From contig NZ_JADIKE010000038.1 of the NCBI RefSeq assembly GCF_016904955.1, forward strand, positions 372,001 through 436,000: DNA of 64,000 bases, given 5' to 3'. Shown one piece after another: positions 18,931 through 30,971 of the stretch. The stretch's first letter is position 1, and each line of letters opens with the position of its first letter. Position numbers and translations under genes: made by a program. The notes under the pieces were generated by a model. It did not search any database, was not told where the DNA came from, and saw only the letters and a list, made by a program, of their open reading frames with translations. This DNA is from Dyella flava. Its GTDB lineage: Bacteria > Pseudomonadota > Gammaproteobacteria > Xanthomonadales > Rhodanobacteraceae.

Positions 18931-20294
18931 GCCAGGTCATCAGTGCCGTGCAGTCCCCGAATTGGACGCCCATGTCTTGGCAGCAGCGCGTGGCGTTGCA
19001 GCAGCCGCAGTATGAAGATGCGGCCGAGCTGGCCCATGCGATTGCTGAACTGGCGCAGTTGCCGCCGCTGGTCACTTCGTGGGAAGTCTTGGCGCTGAAG
19101 CAGGCGCTGGCGGAGGCCCAGGAGGGCAGGCGTTTCCTGCTGCAAGGCGGCGATTGCGCGGAAAGCTTTGCCGACTGCACCAGCCCCATCATTTCCAACC
19201 GCCTCAAGGTGTTGTTGCAGATGAGCCTGGTGCTGGTGCACGGGCTCAAGCAGCCGGTGCTGCGGGTAGGGCGCTTCGCGGGGCAGTACGCCAAGCCGCG
19301 TTCCGCGGATACCGAGACTCGCGACGGCGTCACGCTGCCGAGCTTCCGCGGTGACGTGATCAATGGGCCCGAATTCACGCCCGAGGCTCGCCGCCCCGAT
19401 CCTCGCCGGCTGATTCGAGCGCATGCACATTCCGCGCTGACCATGAATTTCGTGCGCGCGTTGGTTGATGGCGGATTTGCCGACTTGCACCATCCCGAGT
19501 ATTGGGATCTGGCCTGGGTAGAGCATTCCCCGCTGGCCGCCGAATACCGTCGCATGGTGAAAGGCATCGGCGATTCCCTGCGTTTCATGGAAACGCTGGC
19601 AGGCCCCATCGCGGGCTTCACACGCGTGGACTTCTTCACCTCGCACGAGGCCTTGCTGCTGCATTACGAGCAGGCCATCACACGCCAGGTCCCGCGTCAT
19701 CGCGGGTGGTTCAATTTGTCCACCCATTTCCCGTGGATCGGCATGCGCACTGCCGCACTGGATGGCGCGCACGCTGAATATTTCCGCGGCATCCGCAATC
19801 CGATTGCCGTGAAAGTGGGCCCGTCGGTCACGCCGGAACAACTGCTGCCGCTGATCGAAATGTTGAATCCGGAGGACGAACCAGGCCGCCTGACCTTGAT
19901 TCATCGCATGGGCAATGGGCAGATCGCCAACGCGCTGCCGCCGTTGCTCGAAGCCGTGAGGCGCGAGGGGCGGCGCGTGCTGTGGGTTGCTGATCCCATG
20001 CACGGCAACACCGAAAGCACCTCGATTGGCTACAAGACCCGCCGTTTCGACAATATTCGCGGCGAACTTGAGCAAGCCTTCGATATCCACGACGCCGCCG
20101 GTACCCGGCTCGGCGGCGTGCACCTGGAGCTGACGGGCGAAGATGTTACCGAGTGCATGGGCGGTGCACGTGATCTCAGCGAGGCCGACCTGCAGCGCGC
20201 CTACAAGTCGATGGTGGATCCGCGTCTGAACTACGAGCAATCGCTGGAATTGGCGATGCTGATCGTGCGCAAGTCGACCGAAGGCAAGCCGTAA
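18927..20294 (+). CDS. Class II (plant-type) DAHP synthase
   Basis: 455 residues. 3-Deoxy-D-arabino-heptulosonate-7-phosphate synthase condenses phosphoenolpyruvate and erythrose-4-phosphate, the first step of the shikimate pathway. It belongs to the class II family (plant and M. tuberculosis type), not the E. coli AroFGH class. Seen: metal-binding Cys77 in LLQGGDCAESFADCTSPIIS; the phosphate-binding region RVGRFAGQYAKPRS; the catalytic His in VLWVADPMHGNT; Glu in GGVHLELTGEDVTEC; Asp in SMVDPRLNYEQSLE. The start overlaps the dsbB stop by four bases, so the two are co-translated, with no obvious functional tie. Downstream is a hairpin at 20302. Confidence 0.95.
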   Translation: MSQVISAVQSPNWTPMSWQQRVALQQPQYEDAAELAHAIAELAQLPPLVTSWEVLALKQALAEAQEGRRFLLQGGDCAESFADCTSPIISNRLKVLLQMSLVLVHGLKQPVLRVGRFAGQYAKPRSADTETRDGVTLPSFRGDVINGPEFTPEARRPDPRRLIRAHAHSALTMNFVRALVDGGFADLHHPEYWDLAWVEHSPLAAEYRRMVKGIGDSLRFMETLAGPIAGFTRVDFFTSHEALLLHYEQAITRQVPRHRGWFNLSTHFPWIGMRTAALDGAHAEYFRGIRNPIAVKVGPSVTPEQLLPLIEMLNPEDEPGRLTLIHRMGNGQIANALPPLLEAVRREGRRVLWVADPMHGNTESTSIGYKTRRFDNIRGELEQAFDIHDAAGTRLGGVHLELTGEDVTECMGGARDLSEADLQRAYKSMVDPRLNYEQSLELAMLIVRKSTEGKP

Positions 20295-20301
20295 ATGCGT
20301 C

Positions 20302-20327
20302 GATGCCGGCCAGGGTTGGCCGGCATC
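20302..20327 (+). terminator. Hairpin after the DAHP synthase gene
   Basis: Perfect 10-bp stem GATGCCGGCC / GGCCGGCATC with an AGGGTT loop, seven bases after the stop. No T-run follows (CATTGCACGC). It lies between convergent genes and can end transcripts from either side. Confidence 0.55.
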
Positions 20328-20389
20328 CATTGCACGCTCTGATCGCTCGTATCACCCGTCTTTAGTCGCCATGCATGCGAGAGCTACGT

Positions 20390-21988
20390 TCAAGGCGCAG
20401 CGAACGACTTTCCATCCACGGTATCCAGGAACTTCGGCGCCTGCCAGGCATGAGTGTGCTGCTCGAAGCCATATGCGATCGAAATCAGCGTCGGCTCGCT
20501 CCACTTGGTGCCAAAGAACACGATGCCGACCGGCAAACCATGGGCCCATCCGGCCGGCACGGTGATCGACGGATAACCCGCGACGGCGGCCGGCTGTGAA
20601 GCGCCGCCGATAGTGGGATTACCGCTGACGATGTGATCACCCAGCACCAGATCCGTCATATAGGCCGGTCCCCATGATGGCGCCAGCAACGCGTCCAGAT
20701 GATTGGCTTGCAGCGCGGCGTCGATACCTTGCGGGCCGGAAAGCTGCTTGGCCTTCGCTAACGCATCGGTGTACGCCTTGTCGGTAAGCGGTCCTTTGCT
20801 TTCCGCTTGCTCGAACAGGTCTTGACCGAACCAGGTCATTTCACGGTCTGCTTCACGTTGGTTGAAAGCAATCAGGTCGGCCAAGGTCTTCACTTGAAGA
20901 CGCGGGCGATTGGCGAGATAGGCGTTGAGGTCGTGTTTGAAGTCATACAGCATCACCGTCATCTCCGGGTCGCCAAGCTCCGCAAGGTGCGGCAGCGTAA
21001 CCGGGTCGACAATGATCGCGCCTTGCGCCTTCATCGCAGCGATGGCGTCATTGAGCACACGATCGGCATTGGGTTCGTTGCCGGCTAGTTCACGCACGAC
21101 GCCGATGCGTTTGCCGCGCAGGCCATTGGGATCGAGAAAGCGCGTGTAATCGGTAGCGTGCTTGTCCGCGTCGGCGGTCGCCGGATCGTGCGAGTCGCTG
21201 CCCGCCATGGCGGTGAGCAGAATCGCGGCATCGGTAACCGTGCGCGCCATCGGCCCGGCCGTATCCTGGTTGTGGCTGATCGGAATAATGCCGGCGCGAC
21301 TGACCAGGCCAAGCGTAGGCTTGATGCCGACGATGCCGTTCATCGACGCCGGGCAAATGATCGAGCCGTCCGTTTCGGTGCCCACGGCGACGGGTACCAG
21401 TCCGGCTGCTACCGCCACCGCCGAGCCCGAGCTGGAGCCGCAGGGATTGCGATCCAGCGCGTAAGGATTGCGCGTCTGTCCACCGCGCCCGGTCCAGCCG
21501 CTGCTGGCATGCGCAGAACGGAAATCCGCCCATTCGCTCAAATTGGTCTTGCCCAGGATGACGGCGCCGGCCTTGCGCAGGCGCATCACAAGCGCGGCAT
21601 CTTCTGGGGCGGGAGCGCCCATCAGGGCGAGCGATCCGGCGGTGGTCAAGGTACGGTCGCCGGTATCGATGTTGTCTTTCAGCAGGACCGGAATGCCGTA
21701 GAGCGGACCGTGTGATGACGTACGTTTCGCGTCCAGTGCGCTGGCGATCTTCGATGCATCAGGGTTGAGCTCCAACACCGCGCGCAGCGTAGGACCGGAT
21801 TGATCGATGCGGCGGATGCGCGTGATATCGCTCTGCACCAGGCTCTTGCTGGTCAGCTTGCCGGCATCCATGCGCTGTTGCAGCTGGCCGATGGTCAGCC
21901 AGGTCACGCCATCGTTCTGTGCGGCCAGCAAGGTGATGGGGGAAACGGCAAGCGCGAGAGCAGTGCAGAACAGCAAGGGACGAACCAT
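20390..21988 (-). CDS. Exported amidase of the amidase-signature family
   Basis: 532 residues from the ATG at 21988, which has GGAGGTTGTC in front. Residues 1-23 (MVRPLLFCTALALAVSPITL) look like a cleavable signal peptide, so the enzyme is periplasmic or secreted. The amidase-signature Ser-cisSer-Lys triad is visible: Lys104 in PVLLKDNIDTG, a Ser of the CGSSSGSA loop at 183-190, and nucleophile Ser209 in TETDGSIICPAS. Family members hydrolyse amide bonds of varied substrates; the substrate here cannot be read. An open frame upstream extends another 82 codons but lacks a better start. It is divergent from the cytochrome pair. Confidence 0.9.
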   Translation of the reverse strand: MVRPLLFCTALALAVSPITLLAAQNDGVTWLTIGQLQQRMDAGKLTSKSLVQSDITRIRRIDQSGPTLRAVLELNPDASKIASALDAKRTSSHGPLYGIPVLLKDNIDTGDRTLTTAGSLALMGAPAPEDAALVMRLRKAGAVILGKTNLSEWADFRSAHASSGWTGRGGQTRNPYALDRNPCGSSSGSAVAVAAGLVPVAVGTETDGSIICPASMNGIVGIKPTLGLVSRAGIIPISHNQDTAGPMARTVTDAAILLTAMAGSDSHDPATADADKHATDYTRFLDPNGLRGKRIGVVRELAGNEPNADRVLNDAIAAMKAQGAIIVDPVTLPHLAELGDPEMTVMLYDFKHDLNAYLANRPRLQVKTLADLIAFNQREADREMTWFGQDLFEQAESKGPLTDKAYTDALAKAKQLSGPQGIDAALQANHLDALLAPSWGPAYMTDLVLGDHIVSGNPTIGGASQPAAVAGYPSITVPAGWAHGLPVGIVFFGTKWSEPTLISIAYGFEQHTHAWQAPKFLDTVDGKSFAAP

Positions 21989-22104
21989 GACAACCTCCGA
22001 AAGGATTCCCGACTGAGATATGTGGCACGATGCCGCAGCATAACCGCACGCCTCGCGGTTCGCGCGTGCTGCATGCCTATACTTTGCGCATGAGGACAAC
22101 TGCG

Positions 22105-22836
22105 ATGCTGGTCCAGCGCTCTCTTGCCCCACGGTGGATGCTGCCACTCGCATTGGCTCTTTGCGGCGGTCTTGCCCACGCCGATCAGCCGTCCGTACCC
22201 GACACGCTTCAGCAGCGCATCGCAGCTTGTACAAGCTGCCATGGCGTGCACGGCGAGGGTTCTCCCGGCAGCGGCTTCTTTCCCAGATTAGCCGGCAAGC
22301 CGGCCGGTTATCTGGCGCTGCAATTGCAGAACTTCCAGCGTGGGTTGCGCAAATACGCGCCGATGGAATACACCGTGCGCCAGCTCAGTCCTGCGTATAT
22401 GCACGAGATCGCCGAGTACTTTGCCGCGCAGCAGGTGCCGTACGAGCGCAAGCCGGTGCCGGATCTCGCCGCTTCAGTGCTGCAACGCGGTGAGCAACTG
22501 GTGACATCGGGCGATCCCGAACTCAAGGTGCCGCCCTGTCAGGCTTGCCATGGCAAGGCATTGACCGGTACGGAGCCATCCGTACCTGGTTTGGTGGGTT
22601 TGCCCTATGACTACATCAGCTCCCAACTAGGCTCCTGGCGAACCGGTACGCGTGCATCGGCTGCACCGGATTGCATGGCGGAAATCGCCAATCGGCTTGC
22701 GCCTGCCGACATCACCGCGGTTGCGGCCTGGCTTGCCAGTCATGACGTGCCGCCTGACACCCATCCACAGCCGGCAGGTTCGATCACCCCGCCATTGCAT
22801 TGCGGTGTGCTGGAAGGGCAGGGAGGCGGAACATGA
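22105..22836 (+). CDS. Diheme cytochrome c, periplasmic
   Basis: 243 residues from ATG 22105, chosen because GAGGACAACTGCG precedes it; an ATG at 22090 would add five residues. An Arg-containing N terminus and hydrophobic stretch (MLPLALALCGGLAHADQP) form a signal peptide. Two covalent heme c motifs, CTSCH (42-46) and CQACH (145-149), put it near cytochrome c4/c553 proteins that carry electrons between dehydrogenases or bc1 and terminal oxidases. A TATACT at 22078-22083 is a possible -10. It overlaps the triheme gene downstream by ATGA, so the two form an operon. Confidence 0.88.
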   Translation: MLVQRSLAPRWMLPLALALCGGLAHADQPSVPDTLQQRIAACTSCHGVHGEGSPGSGFFPRLAGKPAGYLALQLQNFQRGLRKYAPMEYTVRQLSPAYMHEIAEYFAAQQVPYERKPVPDLAASVLQRGEQLVTSGDPELKVPPCQACHGKALTGTEPSVPGLVGLPYDYISSQLGSWRTGTRASAAPDCMAEIANRLAPADITAVAAWLASHDVPPDTHPQPAGSITPPLHCGVLEGQGGGT

Positions 22837-24125
22837 GGCATCTGCGGCTGCTATGGATTCCAGCAGTGATCGTGGTGATGGCGCTGGCTGCCCGCTGGTG
22901 GTGGATGCACAGACAGCAAGCCATGTCCGCCGCAACAGAAGATCCTGCTATCGCCAGCATGTTGAAGGACCCAGGCGTCATTGCCAAAGGACGCTACCTG
23001 GCGATCGCTGGTGACTGTGTTTCCTGCCACACCGCGCAAGGTGGGCAGCCCTATGCCGGCGGTCGCCTGTTGCCCACGCCATTCGGCAATATCCCCGCCC
23101 CCAACATCACGCCTGACGCCGAAACCGGTCTTGGCGATTGGCGCTTTGAGGACTTCTGGCGCGCCCTGCATACAGGTATTGGCCGTCACGACGAACTGCT
23201 TTATCCGGCGTTTTCGTACACCTCGTTTACCAAGGTCAGCCGTGAAGACGCAATAGCGATTTTCGCGTATCTGCAATCCCTGCCACCCGTACATCACTTG
23301 GGCAGGCCGCTGGGCTTGAGCTTTCCCTACAACATACGCAGCGCGCTGACGGCGTGGCGTGCGGTGTATTTCAAACCCGGCGTGTATCAAACCGATCCAA
23401 AACAATCGGCGTCGTGGAATCGTGGCGCGTATCTGGTGCTGGGACTGGGACATTGCAACGAATGCCATGCCGCGCGCGGTACCTGGGGTGGCATCGTCAC
23501 GCAGGCGCCGCTGTCAGGCGGCGAAATTCCAACACAAGAATGGTATGCGCCTGACCTGAGCACACAGGCCAACGGTGGCCTGCAAGGCTGGAGTGCACAG
23601 GACATCGTCGACGTACTCAAGACCGGACAATCGTCCAAGGGTGTCGCCCTGGGGCCGATGGCCGATGTGGTGGCGAGCAGTACGCAATATCTGCGCGATG
23701 ACGATCTGCAGGCGATCGCTGATTATCTGAAATCCCTGCCGGCGCGCCCGCAGCTCGTCGCACAACCCTCCGCGTTGAACAGCAAGTCCGTGGCCGATCA
23801 CGGCGGTGACATCTATGCGCAGCGTTGCGCTGATTGTCATGGCAAGGATGGCGAGGGCGTGCCGGGCGTTTACCCGCCGCTGGATGGCAATGCGACCGTG
23901 GTCGAACCCACCGGCATCAATGCAACGCGCGCCGTGCTGCTGGGTGGGTTCGCTCCGGTTACCGCGGGCAATCCACGCCCATATTCCATGCCACCTTATG
24001 CGCAGCAGTTAAGCGACGCGGATGTGGCCGCCGTGGTCACCTATATCCGGCAGGCGTGGTCCAATCATGCGGCGCCGGTTCTAGAGCGTGATGTAATCAA
24101 GTATCGGCATACGCCGATCGACTAA
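22833..24125 (+). CDS. Membrane-anchored triheme cytochrome c
   Basis: 430 residues, ATG at 22833 after AGGGAGGCGGAAC. A hydrophobic N-terminal segment (residues 5-24) is a signal or anchor. Three heme c motifs: CVSCH (62-66), CNECH (208-212) and CADCH (332-336). This spacing and sequence (GQPYAGGRLLPTPFGNIPAP; GDWRFEDFWRALHTGIGRHD) match the cytochrome c subunit of periplasmic alcohol, aldehyde or gluconate dehydrogenases (AdhB/GndC type). No dehydrogenase large subunit is next to it, so the partner must be elsewhere or the pair serves another donor. The stop lies four bases from the convergent MFP gene stop. Confidence 0.9.
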   Translation: MRHLRLLWIPAVIVVMALAARWWWMHRQQAMSAATEDPAIASMLKDPGVIAKGRYLAIAGDCVSCHTAQGGQPYAGGRLLPTPFGNIPAPNITPDAETGLGDWRFEDFWRALHTGIGRHDELLYPAFSYTSFTKVSREDAIAIFAYLQSLPPVHHLGRPLGLSFPYNIRSALTAWRAVYFKPGVYQTDPKQSASWNRGAYLVLGLGHCNECHAARGTWGGIVTQAPLSGGEIPTQEWYAPDLSTQANGGLQGWSAQDIVDVLKTGQSSKGVALGPMADVVASSTQYLRDDDLQAIADYLKSLPARPQLVAQPSALNSKSVADHGGDIYAQRCADCHGKDGEGVPGVYPPLDGNATVVEPTGINATRAVLLGGFAPVTAGNPRPYSMPPYAQQLSDADVAAVVTYIRQAWSNHAAPVLERDVIKYRHTPID

Positions 24126-24129
24126 ACGC

Positions 24130-25314
24130 TCACTTGGCCATCGTTTGCTGCAGCGCCTTGCTCTGTTTGGCGATGCTCACCTGTTGCCCTTCGTACAACG
24201 AATCAGGCGGGCTGAGTACGATGTGATCGTTATCGTTCAAGCCTTCGATGACTTCGACCGTGCTGCCAAAATCGCGACCGAGGGTTATCGGTTGCAGATG
24301 AATGTGCTGGGTAGCATCCACCAGCGCTACACGCAGGCCCTCGGCGCGGAACAGCAGCGTGTTGGCCGGCACGATGAAGTTTTGCGTGGAGGTAGACACC
24401 GCCAGTTTCACATTGGCATAGACGCCGGGCACCAGTTCCTGTGCCTTGTTGTCGACGTCAATTTCCGTGCGCAGCGTGCGGGTGTTCGGATCAATCGCAT
24501 CGGCAGTGCGAGCGACCGTGCCGGTAATCGGCTTTGCGCCGTAGGTGTTAAGGCTTACCTCAGCCGGCATGCCGATATGCACGCCGGCCGCATAGGTTTC
24601 CGGTACGTCGATAAAAACGCGCAGCGTGCTGGTGTCGGCAATCACAAACATGTCGGCGCCGGTGGAGCCCGCATCGACCAACGCACCTATGTCCAGATTG
24701 CGCTGGGTGATCACGCCGTCAAAGGGCGCGATGATGTATTTGAAGTCTTCGAGATTTTGCAGATGGGCCACGTTGGCTTCATCCGCCTCGACCGTAGCGA
24801 CATCCGCCTTGTACTGCGCGACGTATTGGTCACCTGTCTGCGTGGCCACCAGACCCTGCGTCACCAGCTTCTCATAGCGGTCGGCGGTGACCTTCGCGAA
24901 GTTCATGTTCGCGATGTCCGTGCGCATCTGCGCCTTGCCCTGCAACAGCTGGTTATCGACATCCGGCGTGTCCAGATCAGCCAACCGCTGGCCTTTCTTC
25001 ACCTTGGTGCCGATATCGACGTACCACTTCGCGACATAGCCGGTGGTGCGCGCGTAGATCTGCGCGTCCTGCCAGGACGTGACCGTGCCAGGCAACGTCA
25101 ACGCCTGATCTTTCGGTGCTGCTTTGGGCGCCACCGTGGCGACCGTCGCGATCGCGTTGCGGTCGGTTTCCTGGGTCAACTCGTGCCGCGCATGCACCCG
25201 CTTGGCGATGCCAAATGCGGCCAGGCCGACCAGCACGACGCCGAGTCCGATAAGAATGAGCCGTGCCCCATGGGATGGCTTGCCGGGATACCGCTGAACA
25301 TTTGTGCTGGACAT
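24130..25314 (-). CDS. RND efflux periplasmic adaptor (membrane fusion protein)
   Basis: 394 residues from ATG 25314; a further in-frame ATG at 25341 would overlap the pump gene by 17 bases. One N-terminal membrane segment (residues 15-35) precedes a lipoyl-like hairpin region (LPGTVTSWQDAQIYARTTGY ... IGTKVKKGQRLADLDTPDVD), a coiled-coil stretch and the beta-barrel domain (RTLRTEIDVDNKAQELVPGV). HlyD-family adaptors link an inner-membrane pump to an outer-membrane channel. It is downstream of, and nearly overlaps, the RND pump gene. No outer-membrane factor follows. Confidence 0.92.
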   Translation of the reverse strand: MSSTNVQRYPGKPSHGARLILIGLGVVLVGLAAFGIAKRVHARHELTQETDRNAIATVATVAPKAAPKDQALTLPGTVTSWQDAQIYARTTGYVAKWYVDIGTKVKKGQRLADLDTPDVDNQLLQGKAQMRTDIANMNFAKVTADRYEKLVTQGLVATQTGDQYVAQYKADVATVEADEANVAHLQNLEDFKYIIAPFDGVITQRNLDIGALVDAGSTGADMFVIADTSTLRVFIDVPETYAAGVHIGMPAEVSLNTYGAKPITGTVARTADAIDPNTRTLRTEIDVDNKAQELVPGVYANVKLAVSTSTQNFIVPANTLLFRAEGLRVALVDATQHIHLQPITLGRDFGSTVEVIEGLNDNDHIVLSPPDSLYEGQQVSIAKQSKALQQTMAK

Positions 25315-25324
25315 GTTCGTGATC

Positions 25325-28507
<3,183 letters not shown>

Positions 28508-28724
28508 AACCGATGTTTTCCATCAGCCTGACGGATGGCGTGGCCATCGTTACAGGCTGACATAGGGGTTGCCGGGAAAATAGAAGCCTAGACAATTTTC
28601 GTGATGGCAACCATATGCCAGAGGGAATGCGTTTTTTCGTAGGTAATTGCGGATTTTTGCGGCCCAGTGATGGCACTCATAAGCAAATACATTTGCTGTC
28701 GCCGTTGAGACGGAGTGAGCCTCA

Positions 28725-29279
28725 TTACTTGATGCTTGATACGTTATTGTGATGAAAGCGGGCCGGTCTTGTTGTTTCTGACACGCATTCGGCGAGCTTC
28801 ATCCAAGGTGCCATGTCCCAGTGGCCGCGTGCCTGCCCGGAAGGCGAGGGCAGCACAAAGAATTGGGTGCGCCCAACGGTCTGCGATTGCAGCCCATAAG
28901 CCGCCGCCACACCCAGCGCCGCGCGCGCTGCATTCTTGCTGGTGAAGGCCACCACCCCCGGCGCATAGCGTTTGATTTTGGCGATCAAGCCCGGCACATC
29001 GAAGGCGTCCTTGGGTAGTTCGTCGTCATTACCGGCGTGGCGTTTGGCCAGATCGGTGAGGCCGATGCCGAACTCGGGCAGCAGGGGAAATTCCGCTGGG
29101 GCCAATAGCCGCGGGGTCAGTCCGGATTGGAACAGGGCACGCCAGAACAGGTTGCCTGGGTGGGCGTAGTACGCCCCTTCCGCGGCGGAACGCTTGCCGG
29201 CGGCTGTTCCACAGAACACCAGTTTCAGGCCGGGCCGCAGTACGTCCGGCAGGATCGGGCTGGCGGGGGTTCTCGGCAT
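28725..29279 (-). CDS. Mug-type DNA glycosylase with altered active-site motif
   Basis: 184 residues from ATG 29279 (a GTG at 29315 would add 12; neither has a clear SD). The UDG-fold features of the TDG/MUG family are visible: LKLVFCGTAAGKRSAAEGAY, AHPGNLFWRALFQSGLTPRL and FFVLPSPSGQARG near the C terminus. E. coli Mug has GINPG with catalytic Asn18; here the site reads GTAAG, with Ala in place of Asn. A D. radiodurans MUG also lacks that Asn and uses an acidic residue instead, so activity is possible. The expected role is removal of U or damaged bases opposite G. It is divergent from rng. Confidence 0.82.
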   Translation of the reverse strand: MPRTPASPILPDVLRPGLKLVFCGTAAGKRSAAEGAYYAHPGNLFWRALFQSGLTPRLLAPAEFPLLPEFGIGLTDLAKRHAGNDDELPKDAFDVPGLIAKIKRYAPGVVAFTSKNAARAALGVAAAYGLQSQTVGRTQFFVLPSPSGQARGHWDMAPWMKLAECVSETTRPARFHHNNVSSIK

Positions 29280-29357
29280 GGTCCAGGCAACGGGGGCAAC
29301 GGGAGTGGCCGTCACTTTACCGAACGCGGGAGTACAGCAGGAGCTGTGCGTTGCGCA

Positions 29358-29387
29358 TCGACAGCTCTCGCGTGCAGCCGCTATAAA
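29358..29387 (+). promoter_or_regulatory. Promoter of rng-yhdP(-tldD)
   Basis: TCGACA at 29358-29363 (5 of 6 to consensus) and TATAAA at 29382-29387 (5 of 6), 18 bases apart, located 60 bases before the rng start and inside the rng-mug divergent region. Confidence 0.6.
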
Positions 29388-29447
29388 GAACGACATTGGG
29401 ACACCCGGCGCGTTGGCTGGGGTGTCCCCGAAACTTCGGGGAAGTCG

Positions 29448-30953
29448 GTGAGCGAAGAAATTCTGATCAATATGACCCCACGCGAGACTCGGGTCGGCGT
29501 GGTGGAAAACGGCATGCTGCAGGAACTGCATGTCGAGCGGACCTCCCGGCGGGGCTACGTGGGGAATGTCTACAAGGGACGGGTGCAACGGGTGATGCCC
29601 GGCATGCAGGCCGTGTTCGTGGATATCGGCCTGGAGCGCGCGGCGTTCCTGCATGCCTCGGATATCGTCCGGCCACCGCTGCCGGAGGCGGCCGAGGTGC
29701 CTTCCGCAGGTGGCGGCAATGGCAACGGACACATGCCATCGATCAGCGAGCTGGTGCACGAGGGCCAGGAGATCGTGGTGCAGGTGGTCAAGGATCCGAT
29801 CGGCACCAAGGGCGCCAGGCTTTCCACCCATCTGTCGATTCCCTCGCGCTACCTGGTGCTATTGCCGCACGCACGCACTTTGGGCATTTCGACCCGGATC
29901 GAGGACGAGCCGGAGCGCCAGCGTCTGAAAGATGTGCTCACCCCATTGATCTGCGAGGACGTGCCCGGTAGCCCCAGGCTCGGTTACATCGTGCGTACCA
30001 ACGCCGAAGGGCAATCGGCCGAATCGCTGGCGTTCGATGTCACCTACCTCGGCAAGGTGTGGCGCGTGGTGCAGGAGAACATTGCCAAGGCCAAGGTTGG
30101 CGAGCGCGTCTACGAGGAACTTTCGCTGCCGTTGCGCGCACTACGTGATCTGCTCAACGACGATATCGAGAAAGTGCGGGTGGATTCGCGCGAGACCTTC
30201 GAGAAAGTGGCCAAGTTCGTGCACAAGTTCATGCCGAGCCTGGACGATCGCGTAGAACATTACGCCGGCGAACGGCCCATCTTCGATTTGTATGGCGTGG
30301 AAGACGAAATCCAGCGCGCGTTGCGCAAGGAAGTGCCGCTGAAATCCGGTGGCTACCTGATCGTCGACCAGACCGAGGCGATGACCACCATCGATGTCAA
30401 CACCGGTGGCTATCTCGGTACACGCAATCTGGAGGAAACCGTTTACCGAACCAATCTGGAGGCGGCGCAGGCGGCGGCCCGGCAGCTCCGTTTACGTAAT
30501 CTTGGCGGCATCATCATCATCGACTTTATCGACATGACCGACGAGGAGCACAAACGCCAAGTCATACGCATGCTCGAAAAGGGTCTCGCCCGCGATCATG
30601 CCAAGACCACGGTGTACCCCATGTCGCAGCTCGGCCTGGTGGAAATGACCCGCAAGCGCACCACCGAAAGCCTGGAGCGACAGCTGTGCGAGCCGTGCCC
30701 GGCCTGCATGGGGCGCGGTACGGTGAAAACATCCGAGACGGTCACCTACGAAATCTTCCGCGAGATCACGCGTGCGGTGCGCCAATTCAATGCGCAGAAA
30801 CTGCTTGTGATGGCCAGCCCGAAGGTGGTCGGCCGCATCCTCGAGGAAGAGTCCACGGCGGTGGCCGAGTTGGAAGAATTCATCTCCAAAAGCATACGCT
30901 TCCAGGCCGAGGAGCATTACTCGCAGGAACAGTTCGATGTTGTACTGCTTTAA
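29448..30953 (+). CDS. rng: Ribonuclease G
   Basis: 501 residues starting with GTG at 29448 (preceded by CGGGGAAGTCG). RNase G cleaves AU-rich single-stranded RNA and matures the 5' end of 16S rRNA. Seen: S1-like domain (GYVGNVYKGRVQRVMPGMQA, FVDIGLERAAFLHASDI), DNase-like catalytic region (TTIDVNTGGYLGTRNLEETV, IIIIDFIDMTDEEHKRQVIR) and the zinc-link CEPCPACMGRGTV that joins dimers. The long C-terminal scaffold of RNase E is absent, which separates G from E. An insert rich in Gly/Asn (SAGGGNGNGHMPS) sits in the S1 domain. Followed by yhdP after 18 bases, as in E. coli. Confidence 0.96.
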   Translation: MSEEILINMTPRETRVGVVENGMLQELHVERTSRRGYVGNVYKGRVQRVMPGMQAVFVDIGLERAAFLHASDIVRPPLPEAAEVPSAGGGNGNGHMPSISELVHEGQEIVVQVVKDPIGTKGARLSTHLSIPSRYLVLLPHARTLGISTRIEDEPERQRLKDVLTPLICEDVPGSPRLGYIVRTNAEGQSAESLAFDVTYLGKVWRVVQENIAKAKVGERVYEELSLPLRALRDLLNDDIEKVRVDSRETFEKVAKFVHKFMPSLDDRVEHYAGERPIFDLYGVEDEIQRALRKEVPLKSGGYLIVDQTEAMTTIDVNTGGYLGTRNLEETVYRTNLEAAQAAARQLRLRNLGGIIIIDFIDMTDEEHKRQVIRMLEKGLARDHAKTTVYPMSQLGLVEMTRKRTTESLERQLCEPCPACMGRGTVKTSETVTYEIFREITRAVRQFNAQKLLVMASPKVVGRILEEESTAVAELEEFISKSIRFQAEEHYSQEQFDVVLL

Positions 30954-30971
30954 AACGACGATGGGCGCTTG

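Noticed and set aside
29881..29960. Possible RNase E rather than RNase G at 29448
   Set aside because: The protein stops after the zinc-link and small C-terminal domain; the long RNase E scaffold is absent and the rng-yhdP-tldD order fits RNase G.
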